A stretch of DNA of 64,000 bases. It comes from Coemansia sp. RSA 487. Lineage: Eukaryota > Kickxellomycota > Kickxellomycetes > Kickxellales > Kickxellaceae. This document shows, piece after piece, positions 40,318 to 50,343 of the stretch (its first letter is position 1; each line of letters starts with the position of its first letter). The DNA lies in NCBI GenBank assembly GCA_027577595.1, contig JANBRJ010000008.1:244804-308803 (forward strand), written 5' to 3'. The notes beneath the pieces were generated by a model. It was given only the letters and a program-made list of their open reading frames with translations. It was not told the DNA's origin and did not search any database. Both the position numbers and the translations under genes were made by a program.

Positions 40318-40944
40318 TCTCGTTAGTCTATAAATCCTAATTTTTTAAAAAAAAAAGGATGCTTAATGAAAAAGGTCGTTGATACTATAAAGAAAACACA
40401 TGAATATATATTTTTTTGCTGAACAAAAAATAAGAGCTGAAAAAGAGGTTTTCTCTAGCAGATTCGACTAAATTTGCAAAAAGACCAAAATAAACCAAAA
40501 AGAGGAGACAATTTAGCTGTTAGGGCATTGTTTGATTGTTCTTTTAAAAACACACCCCTCCCCGCCACACTTTCTTTTATTAGCATTCAGTGCGGCTCGT
40601 TCCGCTTTAGACAAGAATAATCTGCAGAAGAAAAATATAAAAAGAGGATCCATGCCATTTTTCATTTGAAAAGGAGCATTTCATGTACGCCATACATGCT
40701 TTGATCTTTTACATTTTTTATACAATATCTTCCATCCAGGATATAAATACCTGATATATTCCGACTACACGGTATATGATATTAACAAGATGCTATTCGA
40801 GATAACAAGCGTTGACTAGATGAGCCGTAAATAGCTGTTTTCAATTAAATAACATATATCAAAACCAAAATCAGTATCACTATTACTATCAATATCAATA
40901 TCAATATCAGAAAAAAACGCTTACTGAATGAGGTGCTTTGCAAA
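40318..40944. other. Spacer with TATCAA microsatellite
   Basis: 5' region of the TLC gene and 3' flank of the GDSL gene. A short (TATCAA) repeat lies at about 40877-40908, and A-tracts are frequent. No gene found. Confidence 0.45.
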
Positions 40945-42039
40945 TCAAACCGCTACAGGCTTTGGCGCAGGAGTGCCCAGGTTATATTTGGTGATTATCG
41001 AAAGAATGTTTGCCTCATTCAATTCAAACGTCTTGCCAGAAAGAATAGCAGCAACCATTTCCTTTCCAAAGTATCCGAACAAGCGCTGGATGCGCTCTGC
41101 AGGGTGGACAAAGTCAAAGAAGTAGTTGGTGCTTGGGTTGGAGCACATGAGGTCCTCCTTGGCATCGAGAATCAGCTGGAGCAGCGCAATAAGTTTGTTA
41201 TCAGACTGGACAAGGTTCAGGGTGTTGCCACCGACGCAAGAAGTCTTGGTGTTGGTCAGCCCAAGCGCAGTAGAAATAGCTGGGGAATTAGCCGTGACCT
41301 CGACAAAGCCGCCAATGTCAGCAATGGTAAAGATCTGGACGCCGCTTGCGCTCTTGGCCCATGAATTGGCCTTTTCTGCAAGACGGCTGTTGTACAAGTT
41401 GACTGTTGTGTTGGCCAGCGCCTGTATGTCAAGGATGTCGGCAAGTGGCGTGTATTGGATAGCTGCAAGGTTGGCAACGACGATGTTTTTGAACCCGATC
41501 TGGCGCAGCTGCTCAAGCTGGCTGACAACAGTGTCCGAAAGAGTCTCGACAAAGCTTTCGACAGTCAAAGTGTTGGTGGCCAGTTTGAACATCTCGGCGA
41601 AAAAATCGTTGGCGCCAGCCTCAAGAACTGCAATGTCAAGGGAGCGGGTTACTGAGGCCGAGTAAGTGGGGCGAGTCAGCTTGAAGTAGCTGATCTGATC
41701 CTGCGTGCTTGGGATGTTGATTGGCAGTTTGATTGGCGAGAAGTCCAAAATCGCCGAATTCTTGTTGTCGGATGTGCTTCCGCCGATTGCCTTGTTGTAT
41801 AGATTGAATCCGAGGAGCTTGGCTAGATACTCGTTCCACACGGGGCCTGAAGAGAAGCGGCCATTCCAGTATGGCGGCGGCGGAATCAGGCCCAGCGTCA
41901 GCTGTCTGAGCGTGCCAACGTCAGATAGGGAGTCGCCAAAGATATGCAGCGTTGGCGTGGTAGCGGCAGATGCCACGGAAGCATGGAGTGCAGTGGTTGC
42001 GATGGTCGCAATGACGGAGACCGAGGAGAACAGCTTCAT
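40945..42039 (-). CDS. Secreted GDSL (SGNH) esterase/lipase
   Basis: A 364-residue secreted hydrolase with a signal peptide (about 1-26, ending ASAA). SGNH blocks are all present: block I IFGDSLSDVG (nucleophile Ser), block II NKAIGGST (oxyanion Gly), block III LEAGANDFF (oxyanion Asn) and block V DFVHPAERIQ (Asp and His). Spacing matches plant/fungal GDSL lipases (Pfam Lipase_GDSL), including a Cys pair (SCVGGN and LMCSNPS) near the end. It is likely an extracellular esterase acting on plant or insect lipids or acylated polysaccharide; the substrate is not predictable. The start at 42039 is followed immediately by the signal peptide, with a TATATA-like box about 110 bases upstream. Confidence 0.9.
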   Translation of the reverse strand: MKLFSSVSVIATIATTALHASVASAATTPTLHIFGDSLSDVGTLRQLTLGLIPPPPYWNGRFSSGPVWNEYLAKLLGFNLYNKAIGGSTSDNKNSAILDFSPIKLPINIPSTQDQISYFKLTRPTYSASVTRSLDIAVLEAGANDFFAEMFKLATNTLTVESFVETLSDTVVSQLEQLRQIGFKNIVVANLAAIQYTPLADILDIQALANTTVNLYNSRLAEKANSWAKSASGVQIFTIADIGGFVEVTANSPAISTALGLTNTKTSCVGGNTLNLVQSDNKLIALLQLILDAKEDLMCSNPSTNYFFDFVHPAERIQRLFGYFGKEMVAAILSGKTFELNEANILSIITKYNLGTPAPKPVAV

Positions 42040-43384
42040 TATGCTAGGGAGTCGAGAGCTGAAAAGTAGGAGGATTTAGATGTTTTTGTTTCTGTAGCAA
42101 TAATGTTGCGAGACGATGGGTTTGTTGGGATCAAGCAATTTTGGCTTCTTTATATATCAATATTTTTATCGAGTATCTTCCATATAATTTGTGCTGGTAT
42201 GCGACGAGTAGCTTATTCCTGAAGCAGAGCACACTTTAGATATGCTTCATCTCGTGAAAAAAGGCAACCAATTTCCAGGCATGCAAATCCTTGCCTTTTT
42301 CGATAACAGCGAGCAAAGTATATTTCATCAAATAAATAAATAAATAAAGGGAAATTTTCTATGCTTCATCTGGATCAAGGAAAGGAAAGCAAATACCTGC
42401 AAAAGGAAAGGCCGCCTATTTCTTGGTGCATCACTTGCTTCAGTGTCCGCGTGATGCCTGAAAAGGTTCGTGGGCAGTCCGTGCATTTTCTATCTCTATT
42501 TATGTGATTGTGCTGTAAATAATAAGCGGTTAGAAAAAAGAGAAATTGATCGACGCTTTCCGCTGTCCGTCTTTTTCCGAACAAAACCAAGTTGGCACTT
42601 TTTGCAAAGGGGTAATTATTTGAATGTTGCTAGCATGTGAGCTTGCTTTTCGTTGCACAAATAAATAGCATTTTTAAGGCAGCGAGAGATGCAAACGACA
42701 TATGTTTTTGCATCAGAATTTTTTACTTGCCTCTGAACTTTGTGCTACAACAGGCTGTTGAAAATTAGATTCAACCGTTTTTGCGTCTTTTATTTATCGA
42801 AGCAAATAACAGAGCAGCCAGGGCTGTAAAAAGAAAACCAAAAAAACTGCAAACGATATGTTGTCATGTTCGTTTGTATAGTCTAGGGGCCTCACCATCT
42901 GTTGGTTAAGATTCCATAGACCTGATTGTTTTGAAAATGTCGGATCGCAGACCATACTGTGCGTGAAAGCATGTTTAAACGGGATGTTTGTTTAATGAGG
43001 ATGAGTTTCTTGTTTCTATTATTTATAATTTGGCATTTAATAGGTGCTTGATACTCCCATACACTATATAGCTTATAGGATTCTAGACAAACAGGAAGGA
43101 AGGTGATATTGAAAAGTTATTTATGAGGATTCCTTAAAATAAATACAAATAGTGGTTATATGAGGATGAAATTAGCTTTACTGCAATCCGTCAGATATTG
43201 CTTCCAAAAATCAAGAAATTATCTGGTTTATTGTTTGAATATAGGAGTTAAATTTTTAAAAAAAAATGACAATACCATTTAAAGTATTCATTCGAAATGA
43301 TAAATTTCCTTACTCTTCTTTCCCTTCATCGTTTCTGCTACCACTGTTACTTCTATTTCTGCCATGCCTACGCCTGCGTCTATC
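42040..43384. other. 1.3 kb AT-rich spacer
   Basis: Start of the accessory AT-rich segment. Promoter of the GDSL gene at the left end; the remainder has only short frames from non-ATG codons. No tRNA or recognisable repeat was seen. Confidence 0.45.
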
Positions 43385-44053
43385 TCACCTGCTATCACTA
43401 TCGTCGTCATCATCACTGCTATCTTCCTTTTTATCCTCCGCACTCCCTGCTGGCTCCTCTTCCTTATATTTGTAGCTCATTGTCAGAACAAAATGGTAAG
43501 CAGCAAATATGCCACAGAGAACAAAACTCGCAATCATTGTAATTCTTGACGTAGTACTTTTGGCATCCTTACTGAATCCCTCAACTGCTGCCCATGCCAT
43601 TGCATCTGATGTCATTATCGAAAGTCCGACAAAAAGATTCATAATACCATATAAACATGCAAACATTGATATATTTGCATATCCCTTGCGCTTAGGACGC
43701 ACGCCATCGTAGGTTATAAATCCCAAACCAGTCACAAGTCCAGCAATGCCTATAACTCTGGAAATATTTGAAACCATATCCATCGTGCTATTTCCTTTTA
43801 CTCCACAGCTCAGATAATTGTCGTATATGTCCGTTCTTGATATATCGCTTTGCATCATTATAAACAGCGCAATTGTTGTGCTGATAAAGGCAGCTGCAAA
43901 TAGGTATACCATGAGTCCTATAAGATAGTAAAAAATTGGCCCTCGGCTAGATTTCTTTTCCTCAGGCTCTTCCTTTTCCTCCTCCTCTTCTTTCTCTTCC
44001 TCCTTTTCTTCGCGTTCTTGCACTTGGCCGTTGACAATGACAATTGTTGACAT
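43385..44053 (-). CDS. Four-TM hypothetical membrane protein
   Basis: A 222-residue protein with an N-terminal acidic/Lys coiled stretch (about residues 13-35, Glu/Lys repeats) and four membrane helices (about 42-65, 98-118, 125-148, 165-185). A C-terminal acidic/Ser tail ends DSSDDDDDSDSR. The loop between helices 1 and 2 has a single Cys and an N-glycosylation sequon. The spacing recalls tetraspan proteins, but no CCG motif is present. Start is the ATG at 44053; four upstream codons begin with TTG. No recognised family. It is isolated in an AT-rich region, which suggests a fast-evolving or lineage-specific gene. Confidence 0.6.
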   Translation of the reverse strand: MSTIVIVNGQVQEREEKEEEKEEEEEKEEPEEKKSSRGPIFYYLIGLMVYLFAAAFISTTIALFIMMQSDISRTDIYDNYLSCGVKGNSTMDMVSNISRVIGIAGLVTGLGFITYDGVRPKRKGYANISMFACLYGIMNLFVGLSIMTSDAMAWAAVEGFSKDAKSTTSRITMIASFVLCGIFAAYHFVLTMSYKYKEEEPAGSAEDKKEDSSDDDDDSDSR

Positions 44054-45577
44054 TCTTTCGCGCAATTAAAAATATGAATAAATTAAGAGTTGTAAATACC
44101 TTAGATAGTGAACAACTAGCAAAAAAAGTAACGATAGCGATAGGAAAGGAATGTCCAACAACTACTGCATAGAGTCGTTGGTTGTTTAAATACACCTGGC
44201 AACATATGACCCAGTTAATGTTTGTCTCGAGAATGCTTTGCTTAATAGGTTTTATATCTTTTTATAATGAATTTCCTTTGAAACTATACACAAAGGGATA
44301 TAGCGCGCTTTGCAAGGCTCATACCACAAAGAGTTTGGTACATGACGTAAAAAGACACATGACACGTTTAAGTAAACGTGTAAAAAAATACGGGCATGGT
44401 TTATGCGCTACTATTACTAAAAGCACAAATTTTGGTATTTATCGATACTCATGAACAAAGAGAAGAAGGCGACAAAAGTTTGTGATTGATTAGTAATTTC
44501 TATTTTAAAAAATTGGGAGCTACAAAAATTCGCTTTTTTCACTCAGCATGTTCGTTATATATACTATATAGAGCGCATGTACCATCCCAACGTGATACTG
44601 ATCTCTGCATTTGACTAGTAGCAACGTGAATGTAAAATTGGTACACAATGCAATACCAAAAAGTTGGACTATTTATCTTCTATTACACACCTAAAAATTT
44701 GAAATGGTGGCTCCGCGAGTGGTGTTGCTGATAAAGGCGGTATGTTAGCTCTATTTGTTCGTTTTCACAAACTCTTTGACCTATTTCACTAAGGCTGCTT
44801 GTTAGCTCCGTCGTATATGGCTAGAATTTTACAAGTCTAAAAATATCTAATATCTAGCAACGCAATTTTGGTCACTGGCAAGTGAAGAGCTCGTATGCCT
44901 TTTGAATGAGCAGAGGAAATGAAACGAATGTTTGGACTTGAACTCTCTTGGTCTCTAATGGAAAATGCCGGTGCCATTGGTTAGATACACACCACTGCGA
45001 AGCTTATGAGTTTTGCTTAAAAGTTGTAGATAATCTCTTTAACCTTCTTAGTGATCGATATCATTGAGCGGCAATCTAATCAAAGCAACGTGTCTATTGC
45101 AGACTGACAACTCGGCAGTCATGTGCATACCAAGGCATGTCACTAAGAGATGCCAATATATGCCATGCAAAATTTGACAATTTCTCACACTTTATGCAGA
45201 AAGCCAGCATACCTCGCAGAACAGCATTGATTGCAATATCTGTTTGATGGCAAAACTATCTCTGCTCATGGCTTCCTTAATGATGACATTGTCCGCTTTC
45301 TCTAAATTTAAGCATCTCAATTTTGCCCGTTATAAATCGCAACTTTTGATATTTCCCCTCGCTTTTGTTTTTCCTTCCTTACCTTTTAATCATTAAACAT
45401 CCAACATATTTTTGTTGCCTTTTACTTGCCACAATTACTTTCCTGTCGATTCATCTTGCTTTAGTGAATTCTCCATCATTATTTACCAGCATTTTCTCTA
45501 GTTTTCCTATTGAGAAAGCTATAACTACGAACTTTCTTTCAGTTCAAACAACCAATCACGTATTCTATACACTAACG
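44054..45577. other. 1.5 kb AT-rich spacer
   Basis: No supported gene. A possible mini exon (ATG at 44704 followed by a GTATGT donor) is too short to defend. The right end is T/C-rich with a TTATAAAT box near 45330, looking like a promoter and leader for the small frame at 45578. Confidence 0.4.
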
Positions 45578-45709
45578 ATGGCAGCTATAAACGAGGCACA
45601 GGTCACCCCTATGAAACTGGAGAATGCGCATGAGAACGAAGTATACTGTAAGCATTGCATGGCAACTTACTCCCCAGAAGCGTATCAGAGCCATCTTCCT
45701 TGTGATTGA
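45578..45709 (+). CDS. Possible 43-residue Cys/His peptide
   Basis: A short frame MAAINEAQVTPMKLENAHEN followed by YCKHCMATYSPEAYQSHLPC. The C-x2-C-x10-H-x3-C spacing could bind zinc. Support for a real gene: an A-rich Kozak-like context (AACGATGG), a T/C-rich leader of typical length and a TATA-like box near 45330. Against: very short, and no recognised homologue. It could also be the first exon or a relic of a longer zinc-finger gene. Confidence 0.35.
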   Translation: MAAINEAQVTPMKLENAHENEVYCKHCMATYSPEAYQSHLPCD

Positions 45710-46249
45710 TTAACATTCTGCAATCAGCTTGCTTTACACAACCTGCTTATTTAGTTTTTCTCAACTTATTGTTTGGTTTAATAGCTTTTTCTGACCATAG
45801 AGAAAGCTGAATAAATATAACGAATAAAGGAAAATAAGAAGGTAAAATGATAAAATGAAACTAGATGGGGACTTTTCGAAAAGCTGCTTACTTCAAGAAG
45901 ATTAAAATAGATAGGCACTTTTGTACAAACTGCATATTGTAAGTAGATAATAATAATATGGATCTAGACATTTATATCAAATCCATGCTGCCCATTTTAA
46001 TGTTGATTAGCTAGCATGGCCACTATTAATAGCTGTATACAGCGACCATATTTTTGGAGAATTACTGACATTGTTCAGTGAGATTCAATACAGTTAGAGA
46101 TACGAAAGGGGCAAAAATAATTGTATGACTACTGCAACCTATTAGCTTAAAATTATGGCGTGTTGGTAATCATGAACCTGGTTGCCAAATCGTAAAAATT
46201 CCTTAATAAATATTAAATGAGTTGCTTGATTGTTTTATCTTGCATGTCA

Positions 46250-46478
46250 TGCCAACTTTGCATACAGCAACAAGACATACAATATATGATATGTGATATA
46301 TTATATATTATGTCATATTCTCGACATGTGATTTAAGGAAATATTATCGCAACTCTTGGCTCTACGGCTATATAAATAGTCTGACATCCATACCATACTT
46401 GTCATGATATCCTTAGTTCTGTTTTTAATAATATACTGAATACTTTTACGTAACAGCCCTAGCGTCCATAGTGTAACA
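46250..46478 (+). repeat. Solo-LTR-like repeat, copy A1
   Basis: Begins TGCCAACTTTGCATACAGCA and ends CCATAGTGTAACA (TG...CA). It matches 53577-53807 in the same orientation along its whole length with scattered substitutions. It has an internal TATATAAATAG promoter-like box. No primer-binding site follows it and no clear target-site duplication is seen, so a solo LTR is likely. Confidence 0.75.
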
Positions 46479-47095
46479 GTCTTGAAGAAAATTTACAAGA
46501 TATAATATTTGATTGAGTAGTGGTAAAGCAAATATGCGTACTTTCCTTTTATTTGTTGCAAGAATTCAAATGTTTGCTTCTAGCACTCATTAATATGTGA
46601 ACAAACAGTGCTATGATGCTATTATAAGATTAATTATTGTGCATAATTGTCCACCTTACATCCTTAAATTTCCATTTGTGCTAATTATATTTCGAAAACT
46701 GCTAATTAGAACTTTAAACGCTTTATCCTTACATTGAATGTTGCTAAATATATGGTTCACTTACCATATCAAACTGCAAACACATCTTGTAAACGAATTT
46801 CAATTTACGAAATTGTTCACTGCTATTTGTATCTTGTGTAATCTGAATATCTCTAGTTGAGGGAAAATCATCAGGTTGCTGATATATAGAAACCAATTCT
46901 TGCTCCGGCAACAGAATTATTCTTGCACCCTGCCATTAGCTTTTCCAAACAGTTATCTGGATACAACCTTTTACATTATTTTCATCCTTTTGCAGTTAAT
47001 CTTTTACCTTATCCAAACATATACTTTATTTTATATTCAACCACCAACGCTCAGCGTATCATCAAGCTTATAAAAGGAAAAAACAGGAAATATAC

Positions 47096-47170
47096 TGTGA
47101 CGAATCGAGCATGGACCTGGGATGGATAACAAGGAGTATTCAGATGATGTTTTATCTTTATTTTCCTTCC
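47096..47170 (+). repeat. Dispersed repeat, copy B1
   Basis: Starts TGTGACGAATCGAGCATGG. The first ~64 bases are identical to the sequence starting at 63925 near the window end. The TG start suggests the left end of an LTR. The right limit is unknown; TGTAACA at 47248-47254 is one candidate end. Confidence 0.7.
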
Positions 47171-47759
47171 ATAAAAATCAAATGAAATAAAAATAAATCC
47201 ATGCCATTTCCTCAAAGGCAATGTCCAAGGAATGTTGCCATTTTATATGTAACAGAGAGAGCCGTTACATATAGTGCACTATTACAATGTCCACAACTAG
47301 TGGTTGCCCCAACCCATCTGTATGGAAATCAGCCCTGAATACGACAACACACTAACGTGACATACACCATGAACTATCTGCATTGCACATTTCATATTCC
47401 CCATGTATAGTGTGTTAGTAAAGTAGGAATATAATTGATTAAAGGAAACAAGAGACTTAAAGAAAAGAAATAACATGTAGCTTTTATAGAAAAGAAAACA
47501 TAATGGATCAACACACGGACCTACCAACTCCACGCATTGACAGTGCCACAAGATGTGTTTAAGCAATGTTTTACTAAAATATTACTATTACATGGAGCAT
47601 TTTTAACGATCTATAAATGAACACATTCATTTGGACTTTCAAATAACAACATTTGTCACATCAGATCAAAAAGTAAATATAATTTAGCAATGGCAATTGT
47701 TATCCTATTGCTTATTAAAAAGATAAATAAATAGAAAAAACATTATCCTTCACTTTTTC

Positions 47760-48370
47760 CTATCTATTGGCAGTGGATGCTAGATACTCGTACTCGCCAA
47801 TCTTTTCGCACATGCTTCTAAAGACACCACCATTCTTTTGAAGCAGATTATTTGGTGTATCAAACTCGACTACTTTACCTTTGTCGAGAACAAGTACTTG
47901 GTCGTAGTCAATGATAGTACGTAAACGGTGAGCAATACAGAAAAGTGTAGAGCTGACAAACTCATAGCCACGAATTGTGCGCTGCAGCCTCTTGTCAGTG
48001 TCAAAGCCAACAGCTGCAGTAGCTTCGTCCATGACAATCAGCTTGAATCTTCTGACAAGGGCACGCGCTATTGGAACCACTGACATTATAATCACAACTG
48101 TCATAGCCAGCGACACAAAGCTACTCAGCCAGCCAATAAGCATGCTGATTAATCCTTGGTCTATCGAATCCATGTCACCAGAAAACCGGCTGACTATCCG
48201 ACCAACTGGAGTCGAGTCAAAGAAGCGGGGTGTTGCGTGCATTACTGTTTGAAGGACCTTTTTATGGATGTCTGTTTCAGCACAGATGTCACCGTAGCAC
48301 ACACAATACGTTTGAACTATATCCCAAAAGGCGCCAAGAACCGATACAAGCATGTAAATGCTGAGCTAGT
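47760..48370 (-). pseudogene. ABCC (MRP-type) transporter pseudogene with internal deletion
   Basis: About 200 codons open on the minus strand. The N-terminal half is the start of the second membrane domain of a full-size ABCC exporter (LGAFWDIVQTYC, HATPRFFDSTPVGRIVSRFS, then DMDSIDQGL). It is fused in frame, after VVIIMSVVP, to the tail of nucleotide-binding domain 2 (IARALVRR, Walker B KLIVMDEATA, H-loop IAHRL, VLDKGKVVEFDTP). The rest of the membrane domain, Walker A, Q-loop and ABC signature are missing. The 5' half of the gene is absent too: just upstream of LSIY the frame stops and a LINE relic begins. It cannot make a transporter. Confidence 0.85.
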
Positions 48371-48388
48371 ACACTGGACTGTCTTTAA

Positions 48389-49277
48389 TTGGAATTACAG
48401 GCTATTGTGGATGTCAACGCAGCCCAGCAAGCACTGAGAACGAGACAACAGGGAACGCACATTGTGCCGTTCACCCTGTACGAGATCAAATGGCACCACC
48501 ACACAGCCCTTTCGCTGCTACTGCAGGATGCGGTTGAGCTAGATGTATACACGAACAGATCATTGGTAGATACAGAACTGGGTCGCTCGATGGGTTTCGG
48601 AGTGTTATTCCAGTACCAGCTGCAGGGCGCCAGAGGATAGGACGGAGAGCGGTTCAGCGGCTGCTGCAGGGAAGTACCATTTTCGTTGACTATAGCGGAG
48701 GAAGTGGCTGCCTTCATGGTACTGGCAGGGATCGGACCACAGAGGATGCTGGAGATCACGACAGGCTCGAGAGCCTGAGATACAAGGGTGCCCAAGTGAG
48801 CATACCGAAAAGGCGGCGGAGGAAACAAGAGAGTACTTCCTAGCGTGTACACCAGGAGACCCGGAGCTGCCAGCACCGCAAATAAAAAGCGCAGTAGCTG
48901 CGTGGACAGACAAGTACGTCCGTAAGCGTAGCCCTATGGTGGGCATAACGCAAAATGATAGGAGTAATTCCACCGAGGCACTGCGACATGACATGTATCG
49001 GTATCAGCGGACGGCGCGAAACTCAACAGCCGCCATGGTACACTCTGTACTGCAGCTGGAATATAGGAAGCAACTAGAGTATGTATGAGATCGATGGTTA
49101 GCAAGGAACGAGAGGCAGACAGACAGAGAAGCAAGCTCGAGAATCCATCCAGGACGACGACGACAGCTCATGAGGAAAGAGCAGATAAGGATACGCGGCG
49201 TAGCAGATGGGGTGCCCTGGTGGCCGCGTACCAAGATTGATGAGGCTGAGTTGAGAGAAATAGCTATAGAGGTGTAG
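48389..49277 (+). pseudogene. LINE retrotransposon 3' relic (RNase H domain)
   Basis: A GC-richer block in AT-rich surroundings. One frame reads VDVNAAQQALRTRQQGTH ... VELDVYTNRSLVDTELG ... RSMGFGVLFQ, a TAG stop, then TIAEEVAAFM and RMLEITTGS. This is the RNase H domain of a non-LTR element with two of the three catalytic Asp lost (YTDGS became YTNRS; TTDS became TTGS). A second frame continues from about 48800 (AVAAWTDKYVRKRSP) to a stop at about 49089, and a last 35-codon frame (MRKEQIRIRGVADGVPWWP) ends at 49277. Reverse transcriptase and ORF1 are absent, consistent with 5'-truncated LINE insertion. Confidence 0.75.
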
Positions 49278-50295
49278 CGAAAAACAGCAGGCTTACGGGC
49301 TTCGTGAAATATCTATCATGATTTAATTCATTTAGCCGTGGGGTTGGCGCAAGCCACCCTTTAACCGGACATACCAGATGATCTATTAGAGATCTCGAGT
49401 ATCGTGTGATGTATTGATTTGATAAAAAGAGCAAAACTAAGAGAAAACGATTTGGTTGTTTGGTAGGCACGGTTTTTATGTCTTCGTGTATCGGGTTCCT
49501 TTAGATCAGGAATCACAGAAGTATCGCTCCAGATCACCACAATCGTCTTGGAGTTGTCCCAAAACCTTTACTGTATTCACGTGGATATTTAATAAACTTA
49601 GTATATCATCATCAAAGTTATTATCTTTCCACATGTCATATCCAATCCCCAACGTGTTTCCGATTACAACAATAAGAGTGAGTCGATGTAAACAGTAAAG
49701 GGTGCCATGTTTTTAAGTAATAAAGTGTCACCAATTTCAACATTTCCCCTATTTGTCTTTTAATTTATCGTCATTCTGAACATTATCGTTAAATTCCCTC
49801 CCTTTATCCACGAAGTTTTTACTTTTGACATTGTACGTGCACATAACAATTCACTCGGTATACGCTTCTAAACGGGGAAAAAGAATGTGTTTTATTTGAC
49901 TGGCTATCCCTGGGGTTCAATGTTCCATTGTCCTTTGCGCATGGTGAATTCAGCTTTTTTGTTTTGTTTTATTTTTGATCTGATGGCCAGTTCAAAGCAT
50001 GTGCATTATTCAATTTGATCTGATGCGATTGTCAGATTTACCAGAGCTGCCAAAGTTAATATGAACTCGCTGATTTACGCTAATAAATCAGATCACCTGC
50101 TCTTGTTTACAATAAATGCTTGTTGACTGTTACTTGCCTGACAATGTTTTTCTTGTTTCTAAAGAACTTTGTGTTGGTAATTTTTTATTATAAACTATTA
50201 TTCACTCTTTACCTTTCTCATTCGATTTTTAGTTTATCACGATACTTTGGCCATTCGGGTGCTGTCAGTTGCGTTCAACTAGCTTTCAACTTCAA
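49278..50295. promoter_or_regulatory. 1 kb spacer with promoter of FunK1 gene
   Basis: AT-rich; the right 150 bases are T/C-rich, leading into the ATG at 50296. No coding frame or repeat recognised. Confidence 0.45.
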
Positions 50296-50301
50296 ATGAT
50301 C

Positions 50302-50343
<42 letters not shown>

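Larger units (their letters stand above)
45710..47759. other. 2 kb AT-rich spacer holding two repeats
   Basis: Contains the solo-LTR-like repeat at 46250-46478 and the repeat starting at 47096. Between them, 46880-47090 looks like a T/C-rich gene leader with a TATAAAA box near 47069, ending abruptly at the second repeat. No intact gene. Confidence 0.45.

Noticed and set aside
44704-44860. Possible mini gene: ATG, 12 codons, GTATGT donor, then an acceptor giving a 26-residue product
   Set aside because: Too short and without any second line of evidence; splice-like signals of this quality occur by chance in AT-rich DNA.
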